Shown here: piece by piece, positions 44,212 through 53,265 of the stretch
Numbering within the stretch: position 1 is the stretch's first letter
How the letters are laid out: every line of letters starts with the position of its first letter
Assembly (NCBI GenBank): GCA_037447335.1
Contig: JBBIGV010000010.1
Span: forward strand, 1-64,000
Length of the DNA stretch: 64,000 nucleotides
Reading direction: 5' to 3'
Origin: JBBIGV01 sp037447335
Lineage (GTDB): Bacteria; Bacteroidota; Ignavibacteria; Ignavibacteriales; Ignavibacteriaceae
The notes under the pieces: model-generated
Seen by the model: the letters and a program-made list of their open reading frames with translations, nothing else
What the model was told of the DNA's origin: nothing
The model's database searches: none
Position numbers and translations under genes: made by a program

Positions 44212-45126
44212 CTATAATTCGAGTTCCTTTTTCATAAGCATTAACGATTCATCAATCGAGTGGGGTTTATATCCGAGTTCGCTTTCTGCTTTAAGAGTAA
44301 TTAAACCTGACTTCAAAGGTCTGCGTGCTGCCTGCTTTAATTCGCTTGTAAGTATTGGCAGAATGAGCTGCTTATCAAGATGAAAAAAATCCGCAATCCT
44401 GATAGTGAAATCGTATCGGGATAAAAATTCTTTCCCTCCGATATTATATATACCTGTCTTTTTGTACTCGATAACTTTATTTATCGCCTGAACAAGGTCA
44501 TCAATAAAAGTAGGATTGCCGAATTGGTCTGTAACTATTCGTATTGTATTACCTGCGCGTAAAGAGTTGATTACCCATTTCACAAAATCGGGTCTGCTTT
44601 CTGATGCAATACCATAGAGCACATTTGTCCGCAAGATTGTATTTAGCACTCCGCTTAACTTAAGAGCATTTTCGCTTGCAAGTTTAGTTCGTCCATAGTA
44701 ACCGAGGGGATTTGGTTTTGTGCTTTCAGAATAGGGACCATTCTTACCGTCAAAAATATAATCGGTAGATATATGGATTATATGAGCATCAATAACCCTT
44801 GCGGCTTCGGAGATATATTCAACAGCTTTAACATTAACTTTCCAGGCGGTTTCTCTTTCGGTTTCACTTAAATCTACGTTTGTAAAAGCAGCCGCATTGA
44901 TTATAAAATCCGGGTAAAAATCCTGAATTAATTTTTTGATTTTATCCCTTTTGGTTAAATCGCAGCTAATGTAATCAACATCAGGCAAAACAGATTTATC
45001 TTCAACCGAAGAGCAGAGAAGCTGAAGATTTTTCTGGTTCAGATAAAACCCGGCTGTTCGCTGCCCCAGCATGCCGTTTGAGCCAAAGTTCAGTATTCTT
45101 TTTTTAATAATATCGTGAGAGAACAT
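44212..45126 (-). CDS. rfbD: RmlD-type dTDP-4-dehydrorhamnose reductase / NAD-dependent sugar reductase
   Basis: This 304-residue extended short-chain dehydrogenase has an NAD(P) motif FGSNGMLGQRTAGF, catalytic Y and K in YYGRTKLASENAL, and the RmlD substrate segment NPTFIDDLVQAI. It reduces dTDP-4-keto-rhamnose in the classic pathway. rmlA, B and C are not in the window, so a related sugar reductase or MAT2B-like role is possible. It overlaps the preceding PfkB kinase gene by 23 bases. Confidence 0.8.
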   Translation of the reverse strand: MFSHDIIKKRILNFGSNGMLGQRTAGFYLNQKNLQLLCSSVEDKSVLPDVDYISCDLTKRDKIKKLIQDFYPDFIINAAAFTNVDLSETERETAWKVNVKAVEYISEAARVIDAHIIHISTDYIFDGKNGPYSESTKPNPLGYYGRTKLASENALKLSGVLNTILRTNVLYGIASESRPDFVKWVINSLRAGNTIRIVTDQFGNPTFIDDLVQAINKVIEYKKTGIYNIGGKEFLSRYDFTIRIADFFHLDKQLILPILTSELKQAARRPLKSGLITLKAESELGYKPHSIDESLMLMKKELEL

Positions 45127-45991
45127 CCTGTCGTAAATTTTTCAAATCTTCCGGTGCTTCGCAAGATGCGGCAAAACCGGCAGCTAAGTTAGCAAAGCGC
45201 AAGGCACTTATAATATTTCTATGCTCAATATAGTTATAAAAAAATGATGCCCCAAAAACATCACCGCACCCGATTTTATTCTTAACATTAACTTTGAAAG
45301 CTGAATGATATACGGAGGCAGTTTCTTCATTTTGTTTAAAGTAAACCTTAGCACCCCTTTCTGCTTTTGTCACAATGAGCAGTTCTGCTCCTTCGGATAA
45401 GATATTCTCTGCCGCATTAACTTCGCTGACAGCATTACTTAAGGTGAATATTTCATGTTCATTAACCTGAATGATATCAGCACAAGCAATCCATGTTCCG
45501 GCATAAGGAATTTCGCGGAAGGTCCTGATTCCATCTTTATTTAGCCCGCGCGATAATGTATGTATATCGAGATAAATTTTTCCCTTAAACAACCGCCGCA
45601 GATTTTTTATCTGATCTATCGTCAGATCAAAACCAGTAACCATGTTAATGTAAATTCCGTCAAACTGGTCAAAAGTGATTTCAGGCAGTTTCAGGTTTTG
45701 TGAAAGATTCTCATATTTTTCCTGCCGCTCCCTGTCTTCAGAGATTTTCAGATGCACCCGCGGCAGCTTTTCAACGTGTTGAAGATATTTCAAATCAAAA
45801 TTATTATAAACATCATTGAAAAGAGACGCGCTCTCATCATCAAGTGCAGAGAGAAGATAAATCCTTTCCGAATTATTCTTTATAGCAGAAAAAGCAGCAG
45901 CAGAATAGAACATCCCGCCGGGCTGAATAGATTTCCTGCCGCCTTTATCAAAATGATCAATAACAGATTGTCCTATTACCAAAAGCTTCAT
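45104..45991 (-). CDS. PfkB-family carbohydrate kinase
   Basis: This 295-residue ribokinase-fold kinase has the N-terminal PGGMFYSAAAFSAI substrate motif and the C-terminal catalytic signature KIGCGDVFGASFFYNYI, in which the usual DTxGAGD is altered to KIGCGD while the base Asp is kept. The sugar substrate is unknown. The overlap with the RmlD-like gene suggests a coupled sugar-activation step. Start ATG at 45991. Confidence 0.82.
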   Translation of the reverse strand: MKLLVIGQSVIDHFDKGGRKSIQPGGMFYSAAAFSAIKNNSERIYLLSALDDESASLFNDVYNNFDLKYLQHVEKLPRVHLKISEDRERQEKYENLSQNLKLPEITFDQFDGIYINMVTGFDLTIDQIKNLRRLFKGKIYLDIHTLSRGLNKDGIRTFREIPYAGTWIACADIIQVNEHEIFTLSNAVSEVNAAENILSEGAELLIVTKAERGAKVYFKQNEETASVYHSAFKVNVKNKIGCGDVFGASFFYNYIEHRNIISALRFANLAAGFAASCEAPEDLKNLRQDVLSRYY

Positions 45992-46089
45992 TTGCAGGGG
46001 TAAATAATTTTGAATAGTTTAAAATAAAAAGATTTAACTCTTTTTATGAGATATATTTCTTCCCGCATATTTACAACTTTTTTATATAT

Positions 46090-47646
46090 ATGAAAAATAT
46101 TTTAGTTTTACTTGCACTGGTAATAGCTGGTTGTACCGCCTCAAATAAGCAGCTTTATGATCGTGAAATAATAAATAAAACTTACCTGAATGCCAACCTG
46201 GAATTTCTCGCTTCGGATGAACTTGAAGGACGGGAAGCAACCACCCGTGCAGAAAAGATTTCTGCACTCTTCCTGGCTTCCGAACTAAAAAAATATGGTG
46301 TTCAGGAATTGGAAGAATTCGATTCATACTTAATGGAATTTACAATCTTAAAAACTAATATTGATACGAACTCATACATTAAATATGGGGAAGATATGAT
46401 CTTTAGCTTCCCGGATGAATTTATTGCTGATTTACGAAAAAGCACTTCAATATCAGGTTATTATGATTTGGTCTTTGCAGGTTTTGGTATCACTGCGCCC
46501 GAGTTTGATTATGATGACTATGAAAATTTAGATGTTGCCGGTAAGTGGGTCATAGTTTGGAAGGGCGAGCCTGCAAGCAGCGATCCGCAGTTTTTTGATG
46601 GAAATTATTTAACAACTTATTCAACCGGTGAACACAAGATCTATAATGCAAAATCGCGTAATGCAGCCGGTATTATTCTTTTAGCCGAAGACCAGTTGAT
46701 TAATTTCTGGGATGCCGCCTACAGGGCATTCTTTACGAGGTCAGCCTTTTCATTAAAGAATAACGAAGTGACTGATACTGATTCTTTCGCAGTATTATAC
46801 ATCAGGAATCAGACAGCAAAAAAAATATTTTCGGAACAACAGTATAAATCTGAAGAAATTGAACAATTGACCGCAGGTGGTCATACTGTACCAAGATTCA
46901 ATTTTGATAATAAAGTTTTTATAAATCTGAATAAACTTAGTTCAGACTATAGCTCATACAATGTAATTGGTTATCTTGAAGGCGAAAATCCGCAACTGAA
47001 AAATCAATACATTGCAATCGGTGCGCATTATGATCATCTTGGTGTGAGAGAAGACAGAATTTATAATGGCGCAGATGATAATGGTTCCGGGACAGTTGCA
47101 GTTCTTGAAGTTGCACGCGCCTTGAGCGAGTCCGGGGGCAACAAGAGATCTGTATTATTTGTTTTCCACGGAGCTGAAGAAAAAGGATTGCTGGGTTCAC
47201 GGTACCTGTCGGATAATTTTTACCTGATGGATAATATACAGGCTCATATAAACCTTGATATGGTCGGCAGGGAAAGTGTTGATACGATTTACTCGGTTGG
47301 TTCGGATAAAATAAATCCACGGCTGAAAGAAATTGTTGAAGAAACAAACCGTAATACGGTGAATTTTGTTCTTGATTATAAGTTTGATGAACCTGACGAC
47401 CCGCACAGGATATATTATCGCAGTGACCATTATCACTACGCTCGTAAAGGAATACCGATAGTTTTCTTTTATGATTTTATGATGGAAGATTATCACAGAC
47501 CAGGTGATACCGTTGACAAAATAAATTTTGAGAAGATAAGAAAGGTGGCTGAACTTGTTTACCATCTTACATTAAATCTTGCAAATGAAGAAGGTCAACT
47601 CAGACCGGAAGAATCAGTGATCGAATTATCATTACCGGCAGATTAA
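46090..47646 (+). CDS. M28-family zinc aminopeptidase lipoprotein
   Basis: This 518-residue protein has a lipobox signal peptide (LVLLALVIAGC) and a protease-associated (PA) domain insert (about 120-270). The M28 catalytic domain has di-zinc ligands in GAHYDHLG, GADDNGSGTVAVLE, HGAEEKGLLGSRY, NLDMVGR and the final YRSDHYHYARKGIP. It is probably an outer-membrane-anchored aminopeptidase that cuts N-terminal residues from peptides. Stand-alone gene upstream of bshA. Confidence 0.9.
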   Translation: MKNILVLLALVIAGCTASNKQLYDREIINKTYLNANLEFLASDELEGREATTRAEKISALFLASELKKYGVQELEEFDSYLMEFTILKTNIDTNSYIKYGEDMIFSFPDEFIADLRKSTSISGYYDLVFAGFGITAPEFDYDDYENLDVAGKWVIVWKGEPASSDPQFFDGNYLTTYSTGEHKIYNAKSRNAAGIILLAEDQLINFWDAAYRAFFTRSAFSLKNNEVTDTDSFAVLYIRNQTAKKIFSEQQYKSEEIEQLTAGGHTVPRFNFDNKVFINLNKLSSDYSSYNVIGYLEGENPQLKNQYIAIGAHYDHLGVREDRIYNGADDNGSGTVAVLEVARALSESGGNKRSVLFVFHGAEEKGLLGSRYLSDNFYLMDNIQAHINLDMVGRESVDTIYSVGSDKINPRLKEIVEETNRNTVNFVLDYKFDEPDDPHRIYYRSDHYHYARKGIPIVFFYDFMMEDYHRPGDTVDKINFEKIRKVAELVYHLTLNLANEEGQLRPEESVIELSLPAD

Positions 47647-47691
47647 TTATATAGTTTCAATTATTCACATATAAAGTAAGAATTTTATCAA

Positions 47692-48816
47692 ATGAAAATC
47701 GGAATAACCTGTTATCCCACTTATGGCGGAAGTGGTGTTGTAGCAACAGAACTTGGGAAAGAACTTGCAATGCGAGGGCACGAAGTTCACTTTATCAGCT
47801 ATGCATTACCGTTTCGCCTGAACAAATACGTTGAAAACATTGTATTTCATGAAGTTGAAATGAGCAGCTATCCGCTGTTTGAATTTCCGCTTTATAGTTT
47901 AGCGCTTGCCAGCAAAATGGTTGAAGTTGCCGAATACGAAAAGCTTGATCTTCTTCATGTTCATTATGCTATACCCCATGCAAGCAGCGCTTACCTCGCA
48001 AAGCAAATGCTTAAAGATAAGATTGACCTCAAAGTTACAACAACGCTGCACGGTACAGATATAACGTTGGTTGGACTCGAACCATCGTTCCTTCCTCTGG
48101 TGAAATTCAGTATTGAGCAAAGCGATGGAGTTAGTGCTGTTTCCCGCTTTCTGAAAGAAAAAACGATAACAAACTACGACATCAATAAAGATATAGAAGT
48201 TATTCCGAATTTTATTGACAGTGAACTTTTTAAACCTGCAGCCAATGGTTCATTCAGGAAGTATATTGCGCCTAACGGAGAAAAAATTCTGGTTCACACT
48301 TCAAATTTCAGACTGGTAAAAAGAGTACCGGATACTTTAAGGATTTTTCAGCAGGTTAGAGCTGAAATACCTGCAAAACTTGTACTTGTTGGAGATGGAC
48401 CTGACCGTTCGGAATGTGAAAGACTTAGCAGGCAGTTAAACATTTGTGAAGATGTTAAATTTCTCGGTAAGCAGGAAGCGCTTGTAGATATACTGAATGC
48501 TTCTGATATATTCCTTATCCCTTCTCAGTCTGAAAGCTTCGGACTTGCCGCACTTGAAGCAATGTCGTGTGGGCTGCCGGTAGTCAGCTCTTCTGTCGGC
48601 GGCTTACCGGAGTTGATAAAGCATAACGAATGCGGATTTATAGCAGAGATTGGCGATGTTGACCGAATGGCAAAATACGTCCTTGATCTTCTTACTAACG
48701 AAAAGAAATACGAGTTATTTTCCAGGAGTGCAAGAGAAAGGGCTGTTACTAAGTTCGATACATCAAAAGTAATTCCGCTTTATGAAGCACATTATGAACG
48801 AATATTAAAAAGTTGA
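47692..48816 (+). CDS. bshA: N-acetyl-alpha-D-glucosaminyl L-malate synthase BshA
   Basis: This 374-residue GT4 glycosyltransferase catalyses the first step of bacillithiol synthesis, joining UDP-GlcNAc and L-malate. The start MKIGITCYPTYGGSGVVATE is characteristic of BshA, and HYAIPHASSAYLAKQM and the C-terminal SQSESFGLAALEAMSCGLPV carry the sugar-nucleotide E-x7-E site. It overlaps the next gene by 4 bases (ATGA-type junction). bshB and bshC are not here. Confidence 0.93.
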   Translation: MKIGITCYPTYGGSGVVATELGKELAMRGHEVHFISYALPFRLNKYVENIVFHEVEMSSYPLFEFPLYSLALASKMVEVAEYEKLDLLHVHYAIPHASSAYLAKQMLKDKIDLKVTTTLHGTDITLVGLEPSFLPLVKFSIEQSDGVSAVSRFLKEKTITNYDINKDIEVIPNFIDSELFKPAANGSFRKYIAPNGEKILVHTSNFRLVKRVPDTLRIFQQVRAEIPAKLVLVGDGPDRSECERLSRQLNICEDVKFLGKQEALVDILNASDIFLIPSQSESFGLAALEAMSCGLPVVSSSVGGLPELIKHNECGFIAEIGDVDRMAKYVLDLLTNEKKYELFSRSARERAVTKFDTSKVIPLYEAHYERILKS

Positions 48817-50081
48817 TGAATGATTCACAAAAACTAAAAGACTCTTGTGATATACAATCTTACTTATTTGATTTTGCTTATGATGCCGGAAGCGAATGCC
48901 CTGCTCAAAAAACCAGCATAGAATTCTACGTAACAACATCCGGCTTACAGGTTCCGAAATTCATAAATGAATTCTGGACTTCGCGGCAGAGACAGGCAAA
49001 TTCGCTTCATGAAATATCATACCGTGCTTGCTTCAAACCTCAGCTTCCAACATTTTTTATTGAACTGCTGACACAACCCGGCGATGTGATTTACGATCCT
49101 TTTTCTGGTCGCGGCACAACAATAATTGAGGCTGCATTAAGAGACAGGAAAATTATTGCTAACGATATAAATCCTTTGAGCGAAATTTTGTGCAAACCAA
49201 GACTCTTTGTCCCCGATTATCGTGATGTTGATGAGAGACTTAAAAGCATTCCAGTTAATAACAATATTAGGGCAGGGATTGACTTATCAATGTTCTACCA
49301 CGCCGAAACTTTAAGGGAAATTTTATCGCTTCGTGAATATCTTTATGAGAAATTTGCCGCCGGTAATTCAGACCACGTTGATGACTGGATAAGAATGATA
49401 GCCACGAACAGATTAACCGGTCACTCAAAAGGTTTTTTTTCTGTGTACACTTTGCCTCCTAATCAGGCTGTATCAGCTTTGAATCAGATAAAAATAAATC
49501 TGAAAAGAAATCAAACACCCGGATACAGGAACACAAAAAAACTTATCCTTAAAAAAACAAAAGCACTGCTTCGTGATGTAAATGATAGCAGAAGATTGCT
49601 GCTGCATAAAGCAGGAAGCAACTCAAAGTTTCTTACTATGGATGCCCGCGCTACTTCAGTTATTAAGGATGAATATGTTAAGCTTACAGTTACATCCCCG
49701 CCGTTCCTGGATGTTGTTCAATATAAAGAAGATAACTGGCTCAGGTGCTGGTTCAATAAAATTGATGCTGATGAAACCGGAAAAGGAATTTCTATCACAA
49801 AAACAATTGAGGAGTGGAACGAGGTAATGCTTGGTGTTTTCAAAGAGATGAACAGAATAACAATCAAAAACGGCTATGTTGCTTTTGAGGTTGGCGAAGT
49901 TAAAAACGGCATGCTGAGTCTCGATGAACACGTCGTGGAAATTTCAACTACTGCTGGTTTTGTATGTGAGGGAATTATGATAAACCGGCAGCGTTTTACC
50001 AAAACAGCTAACATCTGGGGAATATCAAACAATAAAATGGGAACGAACTCAAACCGCATCGTTATCTTAAGAAAACCTTAG
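48813..50081 (+). CDS. orphan DNA methyltransferase (amino-MTase, m4C or m6A)
   Basis: This 422-residue SAM-dependent DNA amino-methyltransferase has a SAM-binding motif DPFSGRGTTIIEAALRDRK near residue 90 followed by the catalytic motif TSPPFLDVVQY near residue 295, so motif I precedes motif IV. SPPF suggests cytosine-N4 or adenine-N6 methylation. No restriction endonuclease is nearby; the next gene is a 142-residue protein of unknown type. It overlaps bshA by 4 bases. A regulatory or solitary methylase is the likeliest role. Confidence 0.82.
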   Translation: MMNDSQKLKDSCDIQSYLFDFAYDAGSECPAQKTSIEFYVTTSGLQVPKFINEFWTSRQRQANSLHEISYRACFKPQLPTFFIELLTQPGDVIYDPFSGRGTTIIEAALRDRKIIANDINPLSEILCKPRLFVPDYRDVDERLKSIPVNNNIRAGIDLSMFYHAETLREILSLREYLYEKFAAGNSDHVDDWIRMIATNRLTGHSKGFFSVYTLPPNQAVSALNQIKINLKRNQTPGYRNTKKLILKKTKALLRDVNDSRRLLLHKAGSNSKFLTMDARATSVIKDEYVKLTVTSPPFLDVVQYKEDNWLRCWFNKIDADETGKGISITKTIEEWNEVMLGVFKEMNRITIKNGYVAFEVGEVKNGMLSLDEHVVEISTTAGFVCEGIMINRQRFTKTANIWGISNNKMGTNSNRIVILRKP

Positions 50082-50091
50082 CAAAGAACAC

Positions 50092-50520
50092 TTGACTGAA
50101 AAAGAATTTATATCGGGTTTAACTTCAGGATTGAATCAGAAGGGAATAAAGGTATTTCCCGTTGAGTTTATCAACCCGAAAAATGCAAAACAAATCAAAG
50201 CTCCCGGCAAAACACTAATACCCGGCGAGCAATTTTTTGGCAGTTATGAAGTGATCACAACTGATGGAACTTTATTCTACCAGGCAAATAGCCATTATGA
50301 AGCTAAGTATATAGTTTATGCAAACCTTAATAATCCGCAGTTTATAAATATTCCGGATAATGAAGCTGATATAAAATCGGCAGTTACAAAATATGAGTCC
50401 TGCCTGGATTCAATTATTAAAATAATAGAAACAGAGTACCGGAAAACTTTTCCTGAAGGCAAAAACAGTACACAAATTGTTAATAATGTATTCAGATTAC
50501 TGAACCTCGTACGATATTAA
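50092..50520 (+). CDS. hypothetical protein between DNA methyltransferase and RsmB/F
   Basis: This 142-residue soluble protein starts at TTG 50092 and ends at the base where the next gene begins (TAATG overlap), so it is embedded in a tight operon. The N-terminal part contains IKAPGKTLIPGEQFFGSYEV and YQANSHYEAKYIVYANL, suggesting a small beta-rich domain; the C-terminal half is helical. No family was recognised. Its fixed position after an orphan methylase makes an accessory role in modification possible but unproven. Confidence 0.6.
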   Translation: MTEKEFISGLTSGLNQKGIKVFPVEFINPKNAKQIKAPGKTLIPGEQFFGSYEVITTDGTLFYQANSHYEAKYIVYANLNNPQFINIPDNEADIKSAVTKYESCLDSIIKIIETEYRKTFPEGKNSTQIVNNVFRLLNLVRY

Positions 50521-51956
50521 TGACAAGCATAAGCGAAAATATTACTTCATATCTGAATTCACTTTACGGATCGGATGCAGCAAAAAAGTATCTTGATTTC
50601 ATAAAGGAAGAGCCCGCTCAATACATCCGTGTAAACCAGCTTAAAATTCCATGCGACACACTTGCAGAAAAGCTTTTCAAAAAATATTCGATAAGAACCA
50701 TGCAGGTTGATAACGTACCAAATGCATTGAAAGTGGTATCCAATGAAGGATTGACGGGTAAAACATTAGAGCACATACTTGGGCTTTATTACATTCAGGG
50801 TTTGTCATCAATGCTTCCTCCGATAGTTCTATCTGCAGCACGAGAAGATAAAATACTGGACCTTTGTGCAGCTCCCGGTTCAAAAACAACCCAGATTTCT
50901 GAAATGATGAATAATACCGGAACGCTTATAGCAAATGAAATTCAACTTGACCGTATAAAGACCCTGGTGTTTAATATTGACCGGATGAATGTGATGAATT
51001 GCGGTGTTGTTCACGCCAAAGGTGAATTGTTGAGCAAATCATTCCCGGATTATTTTGACAAGATACTTGTAGATGCTCCCTGCAGCGGTCTTGGTATTAT
51101 TCAGAAGAAGGGTGAAGTCAGCAACTGGTGGTCTGTAAAAAGGGCAGAAAGGCTTGGCGAACTTCAGATAAAATTGCTTGTTGCTGCAGTAAAAATGTTA
51201 AAAGTTGGCGGCGAAATTGTTTATTCAACCTGCACGTTAACTCCGGAGGAAAATGAATTTGTAATTGATAAAATTCTGAAGAAATATCCCGTTCAGCTTG
51301 CTGAAGTTAATTTGCCGGTCAACTCTATAGATGCTTTTACTTCATATAAGGATCTTCGTTTTGATCAATCATTGGTGAAAGCGAGGAGGGTATTACCATG
51401 GGAGGTTAATTCGGATGGATTTTTCATTGCGAAGCTTATTAAAACGGATAATACCCAATCTCCGGAACCGGTTGATAAGCAAAGTTATCCATACAGGATA
51501 ATAAATCACGATCACAAAGATATCAGGATAATGTTGATGAAAGTCAGCGAGTACTTCAATTTACCTTTAAAAGAACTTGCGAAGTTCAAATATATTCTGA
51601 AACTACCGGATATATTATTTATTGATGCAGAATGGAGCTGCGATAACCCGGGCGTATTTCACAGGATAGGGACAAAGTTCGGAACGGTTGATAAGCTTGG
51701 TAACCTGATTTTGAATACTCAATCGGCGCAAGTATTCGGAAAAGATATAAGTAAAAATATTTTTGCCCTGAGAAATAAAGAAGATTTGAAAAAGTATCTT
51801 GAAGGCGGGGTTGTAAAAAGAGATGAGGAGATCAGAGGGCAGTGCATTGTCAAATATGATGATTTGATTCTCGGTACCGGTGTTACCACTGTTGAAGGAA
51901 TGAAAAGCAGATTCCCGCGTGCAAAGCGCACACAGGAAATTTACACCGACTGGTAA
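50520..51956 (+). CDS. RsmB/RsmF (NOP2/Sun)-type RNA m5C methyltransferase
   Basis: This 478-residue enzyme methylates cytosine C5 in rRNA or tRNA. The SAM site is LDLCAAPGSKTTQISEMM. The two cysteines of the m5C mechanism are in DAPCSGLGIIQKKGE and STCTLTPEENEFV. A C-terminal PUA-like extension (about 330-478) with KMGTVDK-like and LLGTGVTT-like elements fits RsmF/YebU organisation. It follows the unknown 142-residue gene with a one-base overlap. Confidence 0.88.
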   Translation: MTSISENITSYLNSLYGSDAAKKYLDFIKEEPAQYIRVNQLKIPCDTLAEKLFKKYSIRTMQVDNVPNALKVVSNEGLTGKTLEHILGLYYIQGLSSMLPPIVLSAAREDKILDLCAAPGSKTTQISEMMNNTGTLIANEIQLDRIKTLVFNIDRMNVMNCGVVHAKGELLSKSFPDYFDKILVDAPCSGLGIIQKKGEVSNWWSVKRAERLGELQIKLLVAAVKMLKVGGEIVYSTCTLTPEENEFVIDKILKKYPVQLAEVNLPVNSIDAFTSYKDLRFDQSLVKARRVLPWEVNSDGFFIAKLIKTDNTQSPEPVDKQSYPYRIINHDHKDIRIMLMKVSEYFNLPLKELAKFKYILKLPDILFIDAEWSCDNPGVFHRIGTKFGTVDKLGNLILNTQSAQVFGKDISKNIFALRNKEDLKKYLEGGVVKRDEEIRGQCIVKYDDLILGTGVTTVEGMKSRFPRAKRTQEIYTDW

Positions 51957-51959
51957 TGG

Positions 51960-52277
51960 TTAAACAATTCGTACGCCAGTGCGGATAATCTCTTTCACAA
52001 ACAAATCGCTTTCATCAAAGTCTTCAGGTCTGAAAGGCAATGGGGAAATATTAGTATTAATATCAACTATAGATTTGATCATCCTCTCACGGTCTAATAT
52101 TCTGTTGCCAATAAAATCTTCAGACACAACCGCTAAATCTATATCGCTCCATTCATCATTGGAACCCTTGGCATAGGAACCATACAGTATAGCTTTATTG
52201 ATACGAATATTATCTTGCGAAAGCCTTTCAATAAATTTCTTAACCAGTTCAATTAAATCAGCCTTGATCTCAGCCAT
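51960..52277 (-). CDS. MNT-type nucleotidyltransferase of second MNT-HEPN pair
   Basis: This 105-residue Pol-beta-fold nucleotidyltransferase has GSYAKGSNDEWSDIDLAVV near residue 32, that is the GSxAKG loop and the metal-binding D-x-D. It is a paralogue of the product at 59-373. It is probably the antitoxin that modifies the HEPN protein. It overlaps the upstream HEPN gene by 25 bases, the same as in the first pair, and converges with the m5C methyltransferase. Confidence 0.85.
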   Translation of the reverse strand: MAEIKADLIELVKKFIERLSQDNIRINKAILYGSYAKGSNDEWSDIDLAVVSEDFIGNRILDRERMIKSIVDINTNISPLPFRPEDFDESDLFVKEIIRTGVRIV

Positions 52278-52642
52278 TCGTACATCTCCTTTAACTTTGA
52301 AAAATTCTCAGTTGTATATTTCTTATTATAAGTTTTATATGCATCTAATTTATAGTCGGGGTAACGATTTTCAATATTATAAAAATTAACCTTAACTAGA
52401 AATTCAATTTGTTCATCTGTAAAATTGAGCTTTGTCTTGCTTTCCAGTTTAACAAGGTCATGAATTTTTGGCGGTGTTTCTTTGATATCTTTTACATAAT
52501 GAGCTTTTAAAATCTTTTCAAGGACAAGATGACCGATATACAAACACCACATATAGTATCCGTTCTCAAACAGATGTTCTGCTGTTTTCAGGTCATGGAC
52601 TGCGGTCTTGATCCAGTATTCTATTTGCTCTTTAACTGTCAT
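52253..52642 (-). CDS. HEPN domain protein of second MNT-HEPN pair
   Basis: This 129-residue helical HEPN protein has YWIKTAVHDLKTAEHLFENG at the start, LVLEKILKAHYVK in the central helix and a C-terminal NIENRYPDYK. It is related to the protein at 349-741. It is presumably the toxin or effector of the pair. It is transcribed divergently from the ArsC-like gene, with only 66 bases for both promoters. Confidence 0.82.
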   Translation of the reverse strand: MTVKEQIEYWIKTAVHDLKTAEHLFENGYYMWCLYIGHLVLEKILKAHYVKDIKETPPKIHDLVKLESKTKLNFTDEQIEFLVKVNFYNIENRYPDYKLDAYKTYNKKYTTENFSKLKEMYEWLRSRLI

Positions 52643-52708
52643 TTAATTATTCCTTACTAAAAAATAGATTATTTTTGTAATAATTAAAACAACAGGTCTT
52701 GAAATAAA

Positions 52709-53074
52709 ATGAATATCCAGATTTTCGGCACTAAAAAGTGCAGAGATTCTCAAAAAGCAGAGCGATTTTTCAGAGAGAGGAGAATTTCATACCACTTCCG
52801 TGATTTAACTGAGAAAGCCATCTCAAAAGGTGAGCTTGAAAATATCTCTGCTGTTATACCGGTTAATGACTTGATAGATAAAGATGGTAAGCATTTTCAA
52901 AAAAGAAACCTTCAGTTTATGAAGTTTGATACTAAAGAAGAATTGCTGAATGACCCGCTTTTGCTTAAAACTCCGGTTGTCAGAAACGGTAAGCTTGTTA
53001 CTGTTGGATATGAGCCGGATACATGGAATGAATGGATAAAAAGCAGCCGGGGGAATCAGGTATCGGATTTTTAA
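52709..53074 (+). CDS. ArsC/Spx-like thioredoxin-fold protein
   Basis: This 121-residue arsenate-reductase-family (ArsC/Spx/YffB) protein has a single N-terminal cysteine in GTKKCRDSQKAERFFRERR. A C-terminal KTPVVRNGKLVTVGYEPDTW supplies the family cis-proline element. The CxxS arrangement is that of ArsC-like monothiol members, not the CxxC of Spx. A reductase using a low-molecular thiol such as bacillithiol would fit the bshA gene 5 kb away; that is inference. Confidence 0.78.
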   Translation: MNIQIFGTKKCRDSQKAERFFRERRISYHFRDLTEKAISKGELENISAVIPVNDLIDKDGKHFQKRNLQFMKFDTKEELLNDPLLLKTPVVRNGKLVTVGYEPDTWNEWIKSSRGNQVSDF

Positions 53075-53212
53075 TGTGTTGTAAGTTAATTTCTTCTGTC
53101 CACCTCTTCTTCAACTTCAGGGAGGAGTCGCAATCTCTTTTAATTAGTTTGGGCAGTTATTGGTGCAAGTGATTAAAGGCAGCATCATAAAAGGCGACTT
53201 AATCGCTATCAT

Positions 53213-53249
53213 GGAAAAACCGGTTCACAATAAAATTGAAAACCGGTTT
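53213..53249 (-). terminator. terminator of glnA
   Basis: On the minus strand AAACCGGTT and AACCGGTTT arms enclose TTCAATTTTATTGTG and end in TTTTTCC, 17 bases after the glnA stop. Confidence 0.8.
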
Positions 53250-53265
53250 CCGAGAAAAACAAATC

